From Woeseiaceae bacterium (GTDB lineage: Bacteria > Pseudomonadota > Gammaproteobacteria > Steroidobacterales > Woeseiaceae): a stretch of 33,663 bases of DNA. Every line of letters starts with the position of its first letter. The stretch's first letter is position 1. The notes under the pieces are model-generated. The model saw only the letters and a program-made list of their open reading frames with translations, was not told where the DNA came from and searched no databases. Made by a program: the position numbers and the translations under genes. This document shows positions 1 through 8,489 of the stretch, in pieces. The stretch covers positions 1 through 33,663 of the forward strand of contig JAPKEL010000018.1 of the NCBI GenBank assembly GCA_028822065.1, read 5' to 3'.

Positions 1-147
1 GCTTTAAGGAAACATAGATCACTAAAAGCAAGAAAAAGAAGAAATCTAGCAAAGAAAATAAGGGAAAAACTTTTGAAAAGACTTTATGCTGATGGAAGGC
101 ATTTGAGAGAGAAGTACCAGAAAATCAGAAGAAGGCATTCCAACTAA
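1..147 (+). CDS. C-terminal fragment of a very basic hypothetical protein (5'-truncated by window)
   Basis: Frame 1 is open from the first base to a TAA at 145-147 and gives 48 residues rich in Lys and Arg, ending in REKYQKIRRRHSN. The start lies outside the window. All of its roughly twelve arginines are coded AGA or AGG, whereas neighbouring genes use CGT/CGA freely. The stretch is strongly purine-biased, so an open frame could arise without selection. I do not recognise a family. It may be the basic tail of a nucleic-acid-binding or mobile-element protein, or it may not be coding; nothing here decides between these. Confidence 0.35.
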   Translation, partial: ALRKHRSLKARKRRNLAKKIREKLLKRLYADGRHLREKYQKIRRRHSN

Positions 148-194
148 AAAGTTATACTGAGTTAGCAAAACTCGAAATTATCCACTTAACAAAA

Positions 195-210
195 TTGAAG
201 ATCACTTCAA
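195..210. repeat. Perfect short inverted repeat in AT-rich intergenic DNA
   Basis: TTGAAG-ATCA-CTTCAA forms a 6-bp perfect stem with a 4-base loop, about 50 bp after the stop of the partial ORF. No run of T follows on either strand, so it is a weak terminator at best. The rest of 148-348 is AT-rich and I see no gene in it. Confidence 0.4.
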
Positions 211-348
211 TATAAACTAGTGTGTTGATTCAACTAAATATTCTGGGTCTTTCATTAGCGAATCAAAAATCTAGATACATCTGTCTTTTTAATTATTAAC
301 CATTTTTAATACTATATGATTGTTTTTTATAAAGTATTTTAAATAAAA

Positions 349-1227
349 TTAGTCCATAAATATCCGATATAGATGTAGCATATCAGAGTCATAAGCATTA
401 AATGTTTTACCTATAGACTCATCATTACCTAATGTTTCAATGGCTAGATTAGCAACATCTACTCTGGCAATATAACTAAAAGCCAAATGATCTTCAGTCA
501 GTTTTGCCTTGCCTGAGGATTGACCATTACTAAACCCACCGGGACGAATAATAGTAAAAGCAAGACCACTAGCACGCAGATGATTTTCAGCTTTTTCTTT
601 TTGTGCGACAACATCTTTATGACCTCGACGAGCAAGCGGTGGTAAAGCGTCATGTGATTGCCCAGTTCCAATGACTGTAATTAAAATAAAGCGGTTAGCT
701 CCTGATGCTTTTGCTGAATCTATAATATTACGATTACCGATAAAGTCAGGACGCTTATTTGGGTCCATCTTTACTTCGCCATAGATCATTGATTGAATAA
801 AATTCTGTCGTGCAGGTAAATCTTTTGCTGAAGTACCAAGTGTTGATATTACTGTCCCATAGTTGTTTTGAGAAAAGATTGCTTGGACTTGTTTTTTAAT
901 AAGAGCGTCAGCAATAACTTGTTTAACTCCAAGTTGGTTTAATTTTTTAACGTTTGAAGTAGATCGAACCATAGCTGTCACATCCTCACCACGATCTTGT
1001 AGCGTTCTAACGATTTCAAGCCCTACACCTCGAGTTCCCCCAACAATTAGAATTTTATTTGAGGGAGACACATAATTTGAAGATGATAAAAATGTTGTAG
1101 GCGTGTGATAAATACCACTCATTGAGATTAAATAAGTGCTTGATATAACTATCAAAGCAATTAAGAGGTAACCTAGTGAGCGTAATATTAGCGAAATTAT
1201 ATTCATATACTTGTTTGCTGAACTCAT
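349..1227 (-). CDS. Membrane-anchored or exported NmrA-like NAD(P)-binding protein (atypical SDR)
   Basis: Residues ~10-36 form one hydrophobic segment (signal anchor or uncleaved signal). A Rossmann fold follows, with the dinucleotide motif GGTRGVG at residues 63-69, and the late motif IIRPGGFSNGQ typical of atypical short-chain dehydrogenases of the NmrA/NAD(P)-binding class. The classical YxxxK catalytic pair is not evident, so it may bind NAD(P)H as a sensor or isomerase rather than act as a standard dehydrogenase. The product is a paralogue of the gene at 17350-18123: both carry an N-terminal hydrophobic leader and share the IIRPGG block and a C-terminal KTF-x-x-x-D-x-D pattern. It is divergent from the methyltransferase at 1362 and shares with it an intergenic LacI-type operator. 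No strong Shine-Dalgarno sequence is visible; Met8 is an alternative start. Confidence 0.8.
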   Translation of the reverse strand: MSSANKYMNIISLILRSLGYLLIALIVISSTYLISMSGIYHTPTTFLSSSNYVSPSNKILIVGGTRGVGLEIVRTLQDRGEDVTAMVRSTSNVKKLNQLGVKQVIADALIKKQVQAIFSQNNYGTVISTLGTSAKDLPARQNFIQSMIYGEVKMDPNKRPDFIGNRNIIDSAKASGANRFILITVIGTGQSHDALPPLARRGHKDVVAQKEKAENHLRASGLAFTIIRPGGFSNGQSSGKAKLTEDHLAFSYIARVDVANLAIETLGNDESIGKTFNAYDSDMLHLYRIFMD

Positions 1228-1288
1228 TTAGTAAAAAGCTTTTTCAACAGCACAGATTTATTTGTTTGTAAAAAAACCAGAGCACAAG

Positions 1289-1325
1289 AGTATAATTTCT
1301 TGAAGATGATTGCAAAAGTGTGCAA
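1289..1325 (-). promoter_or_regulatory. Predicted LacI-type operator (1310-1325) overlapping a minus-strand promoter
   Basis: TTGCAAAAGTGTGCAA at 1310-1325 is a near-palindrome and differs at one base from two identical copies at 20942-20957 and 31875-31890. Read on the minus strand, TTGCAA (1310-1315) can serve as -35 and TATACT (1289-1294) as -10, 15 bp apart, driving the NmrA-like gene. The 35 bp 1291-1325 match 31856-31890 with only three differences. The site also lies 36 bp upstream of the methyltransferase ATG, so it may act on both divergent genes. Binding by the LacI protein encoded at 16308-17321 is inferred. Confidence 0.65.
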
Positions 1326-1361
1326 AACTTCTAGGCTAAAGTAAAATTATAGGAGGATAAT

Positions 1362-2453
1362 ATGACCATTAGCAAGGCTATTTATAAACGTGGAAAAACA
1401 GCAGGCGTTTTCCCTTCGCTCTCTACACGCCGAGATGAAGCCTATATGAGTTTTATAGAAGATGCTCGTAATCTATTGTTACATGCTCAGCAGAAACCTA
1501 TTGGAGAATATAGCCGATTATTGCTGCAAAATGCTGGAAAGAGTATGGAACCCGATCCTAGAAGTACAACAGAAGCTAAAGAATTACTCATGAAAGACAA
1601 CGTATTAAAAACCTATTACCGAGTAAAACGTACCCTTCAAGAATCCTTTTGGGAATGTACTCTAAATTCTCTTAATATGCGAAAGAATGACTTACTACGA
1701 GCCTTGGATGATGCTGAAAAAATTGGCCCTGGCTCAGTAACATATGACCCAGATTTTTCAATACCTGAGTATGCCACTGCTGAGATTCATATTCAGCCTG
1801 GTGGTAATGCCAATGAACCACTTTCTGGTCTTCTTTATGATTATGGTGCAAAGGTTTTTATGGGTGGTGCTGCAGATAATGACATGTTTGCTAATATGCA
1901 AGCTAATACAGTTAGTGCTCCTAAAAATGGAAAAGTGGGTCGTATTCTTGATCTTGGTTGTAGTGCAGGTGTGACTACTACAGCTCTGAAACGTATTTAT
2001 CCTGATGCTGAAATTTGGGGTATTGATGTAAGTTCCCACATGGTTCGATATGCTCATCTGCGAGCTCTTGAACAAAATCTTGAAATAAATTTTAAACAAA
2101 TGCTTGCCGAAGAACTTGAATTTGACGATAACTGCTTTGATATTGTTGTTGCAAATTTATTATTTCATGAAGTCCCAGTTTCAATATCAAAGAAGATTAT
2201 CAAAGAAACTTTACGTGTCTTAAGACCTGGAGGAAGTTTTACATTATTTGATTTTCCTGGAGATAAAACAGGTGATGTTTACACTATGTTTTTTGGTGAA
2301 ATGGATGCGATTGATAATAGCGAACCTTTTATCCCTGGATTTGTTCGATCCAACGTTGAAGAACTTATGGAAAAAGGAGGATTTAAGATGGATAAATATG
2401 ATCCCGATAAGTTTATACTTGCTGGAAGAGTCGGCTTTAAACCAATTAATTAA
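1362..2453 (+). CDS. Class I SAM-dependent methyltransferase with a long N-terminal extension
   Basis: The C-terminal half is a clear Rossmann methyltransferase: motif I ILDLGCSAG at residues 195-203, the acidic end of strand 2 at Asp222 (IWGIDVSS), the motif IV region DIVVANLLFHE (~260-270) and the post-motif LRVLRPGGSFTLFDFPG (~285-300). The first ~190 residues are outside the core and probably bind the substrate. The acceptor is not predictable; small-molecule methylation is the usual role of this fold. The start is well supported by AGGAGG 5 bases before the ATG. A small helical protein and an aldehyde dehydrogenase follow on the same strand at short spacing, suggesting one transcript. 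The first ~30 residues and the upstream operator recur as a remnant at 31924-32043. Confidence 0.85.
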   Translation: MTISKAIYKRGKTAGVFPSLSTRRDEAYMSFIEDARNLLLHAQQKPIGEYSRLLLQNAGKSMEPDPRSTTEAKELLMKDNVLKTYYRVKRTLQESFWECTLNSLNMRKNDLLRALDDAEKIGPGSVTYDPDFSIPEYATAEIHIQPGGNANEPLSGLLYDYGAKVFMGGAADNDMFANMQANTVSAPKNGKVGRILDLGCSAGVTTTALKRIYPDAEIWGIDVSSHMVRYAHLRALEQNLEINFKQMLAEELEFDDNCFDIVVANLLFHEVPVSISKKIIKETLRVLRPGGSFTLFDFPGDKTGDVYTMFFGEMDAIDNSEPFIPGFVRSNVEELMEKGGFKMDKYDPDKFILAGRVGFKPIN

Positions 2454-2464
2454 ACGAGAAAAAA

Positions 2465-2806
2465 ATGACTGATAAAAAACCAAATGATATGGAAAATTTA
2501 AAAGACCTACCAGGGTTTAAACGTAGTAATCCAATCTATTTTGAGGATGAAGTGGTTGACCACCTTATTAGTATAGTGCTTGATCTAGGAGCAGAGCTTT
2601 GGGTTGTAAAAGACCGTCTTGCACATCTTGAAGAAGTTTTAACAGAAAATAACAAAATGACTCTAACTGATCTTCAAGAAGGAAAGCCATCAGAACCACT
2701 ACAAGAGAAATTAGATGAAGAACGTAAGCAAATTATAAAGCGTATCTATGGTCGACTGTATTCTAAATATGGTGGTGAATTAGCAGAGGAGAAAGGAGCT
2801 ATTTAA
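2465..2806 (+). CDS. Small acidic helical protein of unknown function
   Basis: A 113-residue product beginning 11 bases after the methyltransferase stop, hence probably co-transcribed and perhaps translationally coupled. It is soluble, rich in Glu and Lys, and predicted almost entirely helical: a helix around residues 27-60 (EDEVVDHLISIVLDLGAELW) leads into a heptad-like stretch (VKDRLAHLEEVL), then a second helix around LQEKLDEERKQIIKRIYGRL. This suggests a coiled-coil hairpin or a dimerising partner, for example of the adjacent methyltransferase. I do not recognise a family. There is no signal peptide, Cys or metal motif. Spacing and the lack of a better frame support it as a real gene. Confidence 0.7.
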   Translation: MTDKKPNDMENLKDLPGFKRSNPIYFEDEVVDHLISIVLDLGAELWVVKDRLAHLEEVLTENNKMTLTDLQEGKPSEPLQEKLDEERKQIIKRIYGRLYSKYGGELAEEKGAI

Positions 2807-2827
2807 ACCTATTTATTTTTACACTGT

Positions 2828-4348
2828 ATGAATTCTTTATCTTTAAATAACACTCAACTTTCAGTTGCCAGTGCCAAGACTTTTCTTGATCGGGGTCGGC
2901 AAAAAATGTTCATTAATGGGGAGTGGGTTGATGCTTATGATGGTTCTACTTTCGAAACTATAGATCCTGGAACGGGCAATGTTATAAATGAGTTAGCTAA
3001 GGGAGGTATTACAGAGGTCAATGATGCAGTGGATGCTGCGCGAGCAGCACTTGAGGGTGACCAGTGGCATAACATGCTACCGGTTGAGCGAGCACAGATT
3101 CTCAACAAAATCGCTGATATTATGGAGGACAATATCGATGAATTGTCTGAACTAGAAACCTTAGATCAAGGCAAGCCGCTGTATGTTTCTCGTTGGGCTG
3201 AAATCCCAGGTGCGATTGATCAGTTTCGTTATTTTGCCGGTGTCACAAGAACTATTGAAGGAAAAACCATTACCTCTTCCATCAGTTATCAACCTCAAGG
3301 TAAAAAAACATTTAGCTATACACTACGGCACCCCTTAGGCGTTGTGGCTTGCATTATGCCTTGGAACTCACCTTTGGTATTAACTGCAATGAAAGTGGCC
3401 CCAGCACTCGCTGCAGGTTGTACCATTGTATTAAAACCAGCAACACTCACTAGCCTAACAGCTGTGCGCTTAGTTGAAATATGTCAGCAGGCAGGACTCC
3501 CCGAGGGTGTTATGAATTTAGTTACTGGTTCTGGTAGCACTGTAGGTGAAGCGCTAGCCATGCATCCCGATGTAGATAAGGTTTCGTTTACAGGATCAAC
3601 CGAGATTGGCCGCAGAGTGATTAAAGCAGCAGGAGAATCCAATCTTAAAAAAGTTCAGGTGGAACTTGGAGGTAAGTCTGCTCAGATAGTGATGCCCGAT
3701 GCAGACCTTAATCTGGCCATTCCTGGCGTGGCTAATGCGATCTTTTTTAATGGCGGCCAAGTTTGTGTCGCAGGATCACGGCTGATCGTTCATAAGAGTA
3801 TTTCTGATCAACTGATTGAAGGAGTCGCTAAATACGGGCGCGAGATGGTTATGGGCCATGGCCTTGATCCGAAGACTCAGATGGGACCTTTGGTAGCTAA
3901 GAGTCATGCAGAATCTGTAAAAAAATATGTTGATGATGCTGTATCTGATGGCGCTGTGTTAATTTCAGGTGGTCATATTTTAGGTTCTTCAGGTTGTTAT
4001 ATGGAACCGACCATAGTCGGCAGTGTGGAGCAGGATATGATTATATTTAAGGATGAGGTGTTTGGACCAGTTTTGACAGTGTCAGTATTTGAAGATGACG
4101 AACAGGCATTGGTCTTGGCCAATGATAGTAACTATGGACTGGCAGCATCTATATGGACAGAAGGACTGGCCAATACCCATCGAATAGCCGATTCTATAAA
4201 CGCGGGTACTGTGTGGGTGAATAGTCATTTAATGTTCGATTCAGCTCTACCCATTGGTGGCTGGAAGCAGTCTGGTTGGGGGAAAGAATCGGGTCATCAA
4301 GCGGTGTCAAACTATCTCAAAGATAAAACTGTTACCGCAATTATTTAG
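2828..4348 (+). CDS. NAD(P)-dependent aldehyde dehydrogenase
   Basis: A full-length ALDH superfamily enzyme (506 aa) oxidising an aldehyde to the acid in the cytoplasm. Visible hallmarks are PWN with oxyanion Asn180, the cofactor-binding Lys203 in LKPA, the FTGSTEIGR turn (~254-262), general base Glu279 in VELGGKS, nucleophile Cys313 in GGQVCVAGSR and the C-terminal PIGGWKQSGWGKESG. The sequence resembles the betaine/phenylacetaldehyde dehydrogenase group, but the substrate cannot be assigned. The ATG at 2828 lacks a clear ribosome-binding site and gives a ~25-residue leader before the conserved MFINGEWVDA; ATG 2906 is an alternative. It lies 21 bases after the small helical protein and may be the end of the methyltransferase operon. 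A second ALDH lies at 29505. Confidence 0.93.
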   Translation: MNSLSLNNTQLSVASAKTFLDRGRQKMFINGEWVDAYDGSTFETIDPGTGNVINELAKGGITEVNDAVDAARAALEGDQWHNMLPVERAQILNKIADIMEDNIDELSELETLDQGKPLYVSRWAEIPGAIDQFRYFAGVTRTIEGKTITSSISYQPQGKKTFSYTLRHPLGVVACIMPWNSPLVLTAMKVAPALAAGCTIVLKPATLTSLTAVRLVEICQQAGLPEGVMNLVTGSGSTVGEALAMHPDVDKVSFTGSTEIGRRVIKAAGESNLKKVQVELGGKSAQIVMPDADLNLAIPGVANAIFFNGGQVCVAGSRLIVHKSISDQLIEGVAKYGREMVMGHGLDPKTQMGPLVAKSHAESVKKYVDDAVSDGAVLISGGHILGSSGCYMEPTIVGSVEQDMIIFKDEVFGPVLTVSVFEDDEQALVLANDSNYGLAASIWTEGLANTHRIADSINAGTVWVNSHLMFDSALPIGGWKQSGWGKESGHQAVSNYLKDKTVTAII

Positions 4349-4437
4349 TCTATTTCAGGGCTTCAGACTACTGATTACACTCTAAATATGCATCAGTTGA
4401 AATTATTTAAAGTGTGATTCCTTCCTTGTCTTGATGT

Positions 4438-4473
4438 CCACTATTGAGACATAAAATGGGTTCTAGTTGTCTG
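4438..4473 (+). promoter_or_regulatory. Copy 1 of a 36-bp conserved upstream element (candidate IclR-regulated site)
   Basis: Starts CCACTATTGAGACATAAAAT and ends TTCTAGTTGTCTG. It is identical at 35 of 36 bases to 21217-21252 and shares its CC-R-CTATTGAGACAT core with 11646-11666 (minus) and a shorter version with 11691-11704 (plus). All four lie 70-120 bp upstream of start codons. Here the gene is the TonB-dependent receptor at 4544. The function as a regulator-binding site is inferred from conservation and position. Confidence 0.6.
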
Positions 4474-4543
4474 ATACCTTTTCTCTGCCTATCTTTATTG
4501 CGTGTGCAGTATTTATCAAATTATATTTTAAGGGGACAGAAAT

Positions 4544-6913
4544 ATGAAACTAATCCAGAAACTAACTTTGTTATCTTTAACGATAGCGATGGTATCGTTT
4601 GCTTTACCGGTAAACATCTATGCTCAAGATGGGGCTTTAGCACTTGAAGAAATTATCGTTACTTCTCGTAAAAGAGAGGAAACCTTGATGGAAGTACCTG
4701 TCACTGTTACAGCTTTTGGTTCAAAAGAAATTGAAGAAATGGCACTTGATGAATTACCAGATTTCGTTAACTTCACACCAGGCTTTCATTACTCAGAACA
4801 TTCTGTGGGTAAAGGTGGTCGATTTAATCGACGTTTACTCTTTAGAGGTATGAATCCACGAACCGATCGACAAACACGGCAAGGCGCCACAGTCTTTATT
4901 GACGGTGCTCCAATTCTGGGTTCAGAGATTGGTAGTACTGATAATTATGAACGAATAGAAATTATTAAAGGACCTCAAAGTGCTTACTTTGGACGTTCAA
5001 CGTTCTCCGGTGCTATCAATGCTGTAACTAAAACTCCAGGCGATGAATGGAAAAGTAGGATTAGTGTTGAGGCTGGTAAGTTTGGGACCACGGATATTTC
5101 AGGTCAAATAGAAGGACCAATAAGTGATACTCTGTCAATGCGATTAAGTGCTCGGAATTATGATACTGATGGTGAATTTGATAATGCTAGCGATCCAGGG
5201 ACCACTCTGGGAGCAGAATCCACAACTGACGTTTCCTTGTCTTTATTTGCTCAACCTAGCGATAAATTATCAGTAAAAGTTCGCTTACACTCTTGGGTTG
5301 ATGATGATGGCCCTTCAGTTGGTGTTTTTGTTGCTAACCCTGAACACCCAGGACTGTTTAACTGTAGTCCTGGTGGCTCTACTGCCGGAGGCGGTGGCAA
5401 GTGGCTTTGTGGCGATGTCCCATTCTTAGGCACTTCTCTGGTTGGAATGGATACAATTTTAACTCCTACATTGCAGGACAAATATTTTAGTTCGGCGATG
5501 ATTGATTCATATGATCGCGTATTTCAACCAAAACATTCTATGGGATTAGAGAGACACGCTCAGGAAGCTAGTTTAGTCATAGACTATGAGATGGATAATG
5601 GAATGACGCTATCAGTTCGTACTGCTGCTCATAAGAATGAATACAGTAGTTTCGAGGATTTTGATCGCCGAGTTACCGCTGGCAAGTTAGGCAACTATTT
5701 GGGGTTTATGGCATCAGCTGACACTTATAACATGACCTTAACTCAAAACAAGGATTCTAGTAGTGAGATTAGACTGACGTCTGCTGCTGATAGCCAGATA
5801 AATTGGATGGTTGGCGCTAGTTACACTTCGATTGAAGCTAGATTAGTAGGCTATAGTGTTCTCTGGGGTGGATCACCTAACCCTAACCAGAGTATCAGTA
5901 CTTTTGATCCAGAGACTAGGGCTATATTTGCCTCAGTTGGTTATGATATCAGCGATACTTTATCATTAAGTGTTGAAGCACGTAAGCAAGAGGACAAGGT
6001 CATTGAAGGTACTGTTGGTAGCGAACCACTGCAGAATACATTCTCAAGTACTACACCTCGTGTTATCTTGGATTACAAGCCCAGAGAAGGCACAACTTTT
6101 TATGCTATTTATGCGGAAGGCGTTAACCCAGGTCAGTTTAATGCTGGTCTATTGAATAGAACTCAGGCTGAATTGGATCAGATAACTTCACAAGGCGGTG
6201 GTGGAATCAGTGTTGATGAAGAAGAAATCACCAATATAGAGTTTGGAGTTAAGACTCGATTTTGGGACGACCGTGCACAGATAACAGCGGCTGTTTATTT
6301 CTCAGATTGGGAAAATGCTATCGCACCAGAGATTTTATCGATTATCAATGCTGCCGGTAATGGTGAAAATATTCAAGTAAACTCTAATGGCGGTCAGGCA
6401 GACCTCTCAGGTCTTGAGGTTGAGGGAACGTATTTAGTGTCCGATAATTGGACAATTGATATGACATATTCGTTGAATAAGTCAGAGATTAATGACTTTG
6501 AAAGTCCTGATGCAGCACACCTTTTTGGCAGTCGAACCATTGATGGAATGGGCAATAGTTTTTCTCGTTATCCAGAGAAAAGTAGTACATTATCAGCGAC
6601 CTACGCAGATACTTTGGAGTCTGGGAATGACTGGTTTGCAAGAGGTGATTTCATTCGTCAAGGTAAAACATGGATGACTAATGCTAACGTTACTAGTACT
6701 CCTGCTTACTCAATATTTAATCTAAGAGCAGGTGTGGAATCTGATTCATGGCGGGTTGAAGTTTATGCAAACAACTTGTTTGATAAAGAAGGTTACTCCA
6801 ATCTTCAGTTTTTCCCTGATCTATCAGGTCTAAGTGGTCCTTTCACTAGAGGATTCATGGCTGGAATGATTCAGCAGAGATCATATGGAATAAGAACTAC
6901 GTTCGATTTCTAA
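4544..6913 (+). CDS. TonB-dependent outer-membrane receptor
   Basis: Energised uptake of a ligand across the outer membrane. Residues 1-27 are a Sec signal (hydrophobic core LTLLSLTIAMVSFA, cleavage after IYA). A TonB-box-like EEIIVTSRKREE follows at ~35-46, then the plug domain with EVPVTVTAF, the FIDGAP-type loop, ERIEIIKGPQSAYFGRSTFSGAINAVTKTP, and a beta-barrel ending in an aromatic residue (RTTFDF). The 789-aa length is normal for the family. The start is backed by AAGGGGA 7 bases before the ATG. The plug style is that of the large marine group often annotated as iron-complex or carbohydrate receptors, so annotation as a siderophore receptor would be premature. It is preceded by the 36-bp element shared with the hydantoinase operon, which suggests shared induction with catabolic genes, and followed by a hairpin. 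Confidence 0.93.
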   Translation: MKLIQKLTLLSLTIAMVSFALPVNIYAQDGALALEEIIVTSRKREETLMEVPVTVTAFGSKEIEEMALDELPDFVNFTPGFHYSEHSVGKGGRFNRRLLFRGMNPRTDRQTRQGATVFIDGAPILGSEIGSTDNYERIEIIKGPQSAYFGRSTFSGAINAVTKTPGDEWKSRISVEAGKFGTTDISGQIEGPISDTLSMRLSARNYDTDGEFDNASDPGTTLGAESTTDVSLSLFAQPSDKLSVKVRLHSWVDDDGPSVGVFVANPEHPGLFNCSPGGSTAGGGGKWLCGDVPFLGTSLVGMDTILTPTLQDKYFSSAMIDSYDRVFQPKHSMGLERHAQEASLVIDYEMDNGMTLSVRTAAHKNEYSSFEDFDRRVTAGKLGNYLGFMASADTYNMTLTQNKDSSSEIRLTSAADSQINWMVGASYTSIEARLVGYSVLWGGSPNPNQSISTFDPETRAIFASVGYDISDTLSLSVEARKQEDKVIEGTVGSEPLQNTFSSTTPRVILDYKPREGTTFYAIYAEGVNPGQFNAGLLNRTQAELDQITSQGGGGISVDEEEITNIEFGVKTRFWDDRAQITAAVYFSDWENAIAPEILSIINAAGNGENIQVNSNGGQADLSGLEVEGTYLVSDNWTIDMTYSLNKSEINDFESPDAAHLFGSRTIDGMGNSFSRYPEKSSTLSATYADTLESGNDWFARGDFIRQGKTWMTNANVTSTPAYSIFNLRAGVESDSWRVEVYANNLFDKEGYSNLQFFPDLSGLSGPFTRGFMAGMIQQRSYGIRTTFDF

Positions 6914-6919
6914 TTTTGA

Positions 6920-6955
6920 AAGGGCACACAATAACCCCCTTATTGTAGTGCCCTT
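6920..6955 (+). terminator. Hairpin behind the TonB-receptor gene
   Basis: AAGGGCACACAATAA and TTATTGTAGTGCCCTT pair over about 15 bp with a single bulged base and a five-C loop, 7 bases after the receptor stop codon. There is no T-tract downstream, so it may act as a transcript-stabilising 3' structure or an imperfect terminator. Confidence 0.65.
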
Positions 6956-7070
6956 ATCGATTAGTCAGTCAGTCTAATATTCTAGAAATTGATAGATTTC
7001 TTAATGGTAGTTCTGTTGAACTGTAGTTAAAGAGATTCCGTAAAAAAATTTTTAATTAAAAAAACTCTAT

Positions 7071-7763
7071 ATGAAACACCGTAGTTACAAAGGTAAACTT
7101 CTTTATCTCACCGATGGTCAAGGTGAGATGGGTCGAGAGACATTTCATGTAACCATTCAACCAGATGGCACGCGAACTATGCGTGCAACCTGTGAAATGG
7201 ATGATGACCATCTAATTCGTGATGTGATTCTTACTGTTAATAAGGAGTGGTATCCATTGGATGCATTCGTCCGCCTAAGCATACAAGAACAACTCGTTGG
7301 CAGTACATGGTACTATTTCACAGATCACTCAGCCGAATGTGAAGGATTTACTGCAAAGGATGGTCGCTTTACTCAGCGTTTTGATTTGGACACTCGAACC
7401 CGATTTTTTGGGGCCCACCCGCTCCACGGTGATGCATGGGGCTTAGCCATATGGAAACGGGACAAAGGCAAGGACGCCTCCGAACTTGGAATGTGTTTTG
7501 CTTCTTCTCATCTGCCGAATGGTGGCTCTGGTCCTACGCTTGAGCCAGCAGACAACTCATTCACACAGCATAGATATATCGGTATGGAAGAGATCACAGT
7601 CCCAGCGGGTACTTTTCAGACAGAACATTTTCAGTTCCTTGTGGATGGTTACCCGCCTATTGATATCTGGGCTATTGGCGAAGATTATGTACCAGTGCGA
7701 CTTCGATGGGACTATCTAAAGCAAACATATGACTTGGTCTCACTGAGTGGCGACGTTCAATAG
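7071..7763 (+). CDS. Beta-rich protein of unknown function, faintly DUF3108-like
   Basis: 230 residues, no signal peptide and no membrane segment, so cytoplasmic. The pattern alternates short polar and aromatic strands (FHVTIQPDGTRTMRATCEMDD, STWYYFTDHSAECEGF, RFTQRFDLDTRTRFF), as in a lipocalin- or DUF3108-like barrel. The C-terminal run VPAGTFQTEHFQF...DIWAIGEDYVPVRLRWDY resembles the end of DUF3108 proteins, where a GTF-xT segment precedes a W...Y-PVR strand. This is recognition by eye and is tentative; no catalytic motif is evident. No ribosome-binding site is visible before the ATG. The gene stands alone between a receptor and a convergent MORN gene, and may belong functionally with the surrounding uptake genes. 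Confidence 0.7.
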   Translation: MKHRSYKGKLLYLTDGQGEMGRETFHVTIQPDGTRTMRATCEMDDDHLIRDVILTVNKEWYPLDAFVRLSIQEQLVGSTWYYFTDHSAECEGFTAKDGRFTQRFDLDTRTRFFGAHPLHGDAWGLAIWKRDKGKDASELGMCFASSHLPNGGSGPTLEPADNSFTQHRYIGMEEITVPAGTFQTEHFQFLVDGYPPIDIWAIGEDYVPVRLRWDYLKQTYDLVSLSGDVQ

Positions 7764-7804
7764 TAAACCAATACTTTATTAACTGACCTTGCAGCTGCTA
7801 AAAT

Positions 7805-8488
7805 TTAATCCGTCTGGTTATTTATTATTGCCGATGTGCTAATAAATTGGCCTCTACGCCAAGTTCCCTCTTTAGTAGTATTGTCTGTATGGGTTAATAT
7901 GCCATCTCCCTGTGGCATACCATCCTCCCACTCTCCGAAGAAAACATCTCCATTAACTTGGACAAATGTTCCGATACCATGTGGTTTGCCAGCCCACCAA
8001 TCACCGTGATAGATTCCGCCACCAGGATATACGAAAGTTCCTTTACCTTGTTTATTTCCGTGGTCATAACCGCCTATATAAGTGCCGCCATCGTTATACA
8101 TAACCGTACCAAAGCCATGTTCCCGGTTATCATGCTCTCCGACATATTTACCACCAGGAGAATAGGCATATGAACCCAATAGTTGCTCCTCATCGCCAGT
8201 CCAATCAATGGCATATTTAGCATTATTTAAAAAAGTGTAGGTGCCATAACCATGAGGACGATCATTAGCATAGTAACCAGTGACAATACCTCCATTGTAA
8301 CGAATTTCTGTCCCTTTACCGTGTCTCTTTCCTTTTTGCCACTGTCCAGTGTACTCAGAACCATCACCATAACGCATTGTGCCAATACCGCTAACGCAAT
8401 CACCAGCGGTACAAGTATCACCCTCACGATAAACAGATGATGCCATCAGAAATACTGTAACTGAGATAGTTAAAAATAATCGTTTCAT
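7805..8488 (-). CDS. Exported MORN-repeat protein
   Basis: About eight MORN-type repeats of 20-23 residues are visible, with the usual Y-x-G-x-W/Y ... G-x-G pattern: YTGQWQKGKRHGKGTE, VTGYYANDRPHGYGTY, YVGEHDNREHGFGTV, YIGGYDHGNKQGKGTF, YHGDWWAGKPHGIGTF, FFGEWEDGMPQGDGIL. MORN repeats form an elongated beta-sheet used for lipid or protein contact. Starting at the Met encoded at 8486-8488 gives a clean N-terminal signal (MKRLFLTISVTVFLMASS), with GGAG about 9 bases upstream. A longer frame starting at 8527 would place 13 unsuitable residues before it. The start lies one base beyond the stop of the upstream MFS gene, so its ribosome-binding site sits inside that gene and translation is likely coupled. 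It is the last gene of a three-gene minus-strand operon. Confidence 0.85.
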   Translation of the reverse strand: MKRLFLTISVTVFLMASSVYREGDTCTAGDCVSGIGTMRYGDGSEYTGQWQKGKRHGKGTEIRYNGGIVTGYYANDRPHGYGTYTFLNNAKYAIDWTGDEEQLLGSYAYSPGGKYVGEHDNREHGFGTVMYNDGGTYIGGYDHGNKQGKGTFVYPGGGIYHGDWWAGKPHGIGTFVQVNGDVFFGEWEDGMPQGDGILTHTDNTTKEGTWRRGQFISTSAIINNQTD

Positions 8489-8489
8489 A

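Noticed and set aside
1233-1244. AAAAAGCTTTTT palindrome just upstream of the NmrA-like gene
   Set aside because: A/T-run palindromes of this size are frequent in AT-rich DNA; no second copy or terminator context was found.
1758-2099. Minus-strand ORF of 113 codons inside the methyltransferase
   Set aside because: It lies wholly within a strongly supported gene and its translation is Ser/Thr/Ile-rich antisense of that gene.
4346-4370. TAGTCT...AGACTA possible terminator after the aldehyde dehydrogenase
   Set aside because: Only a 6-bp stem with a 13-base loop, no T-tract, and the stem begins in the stop codon.
4444-4647. Plus-strand ORF of 67 codons before the first TonB receptor
   Set aside because: It overlaps the 36-bp regulatory element and the receptor signal peptide in another frame and has no ribosome-binding site.
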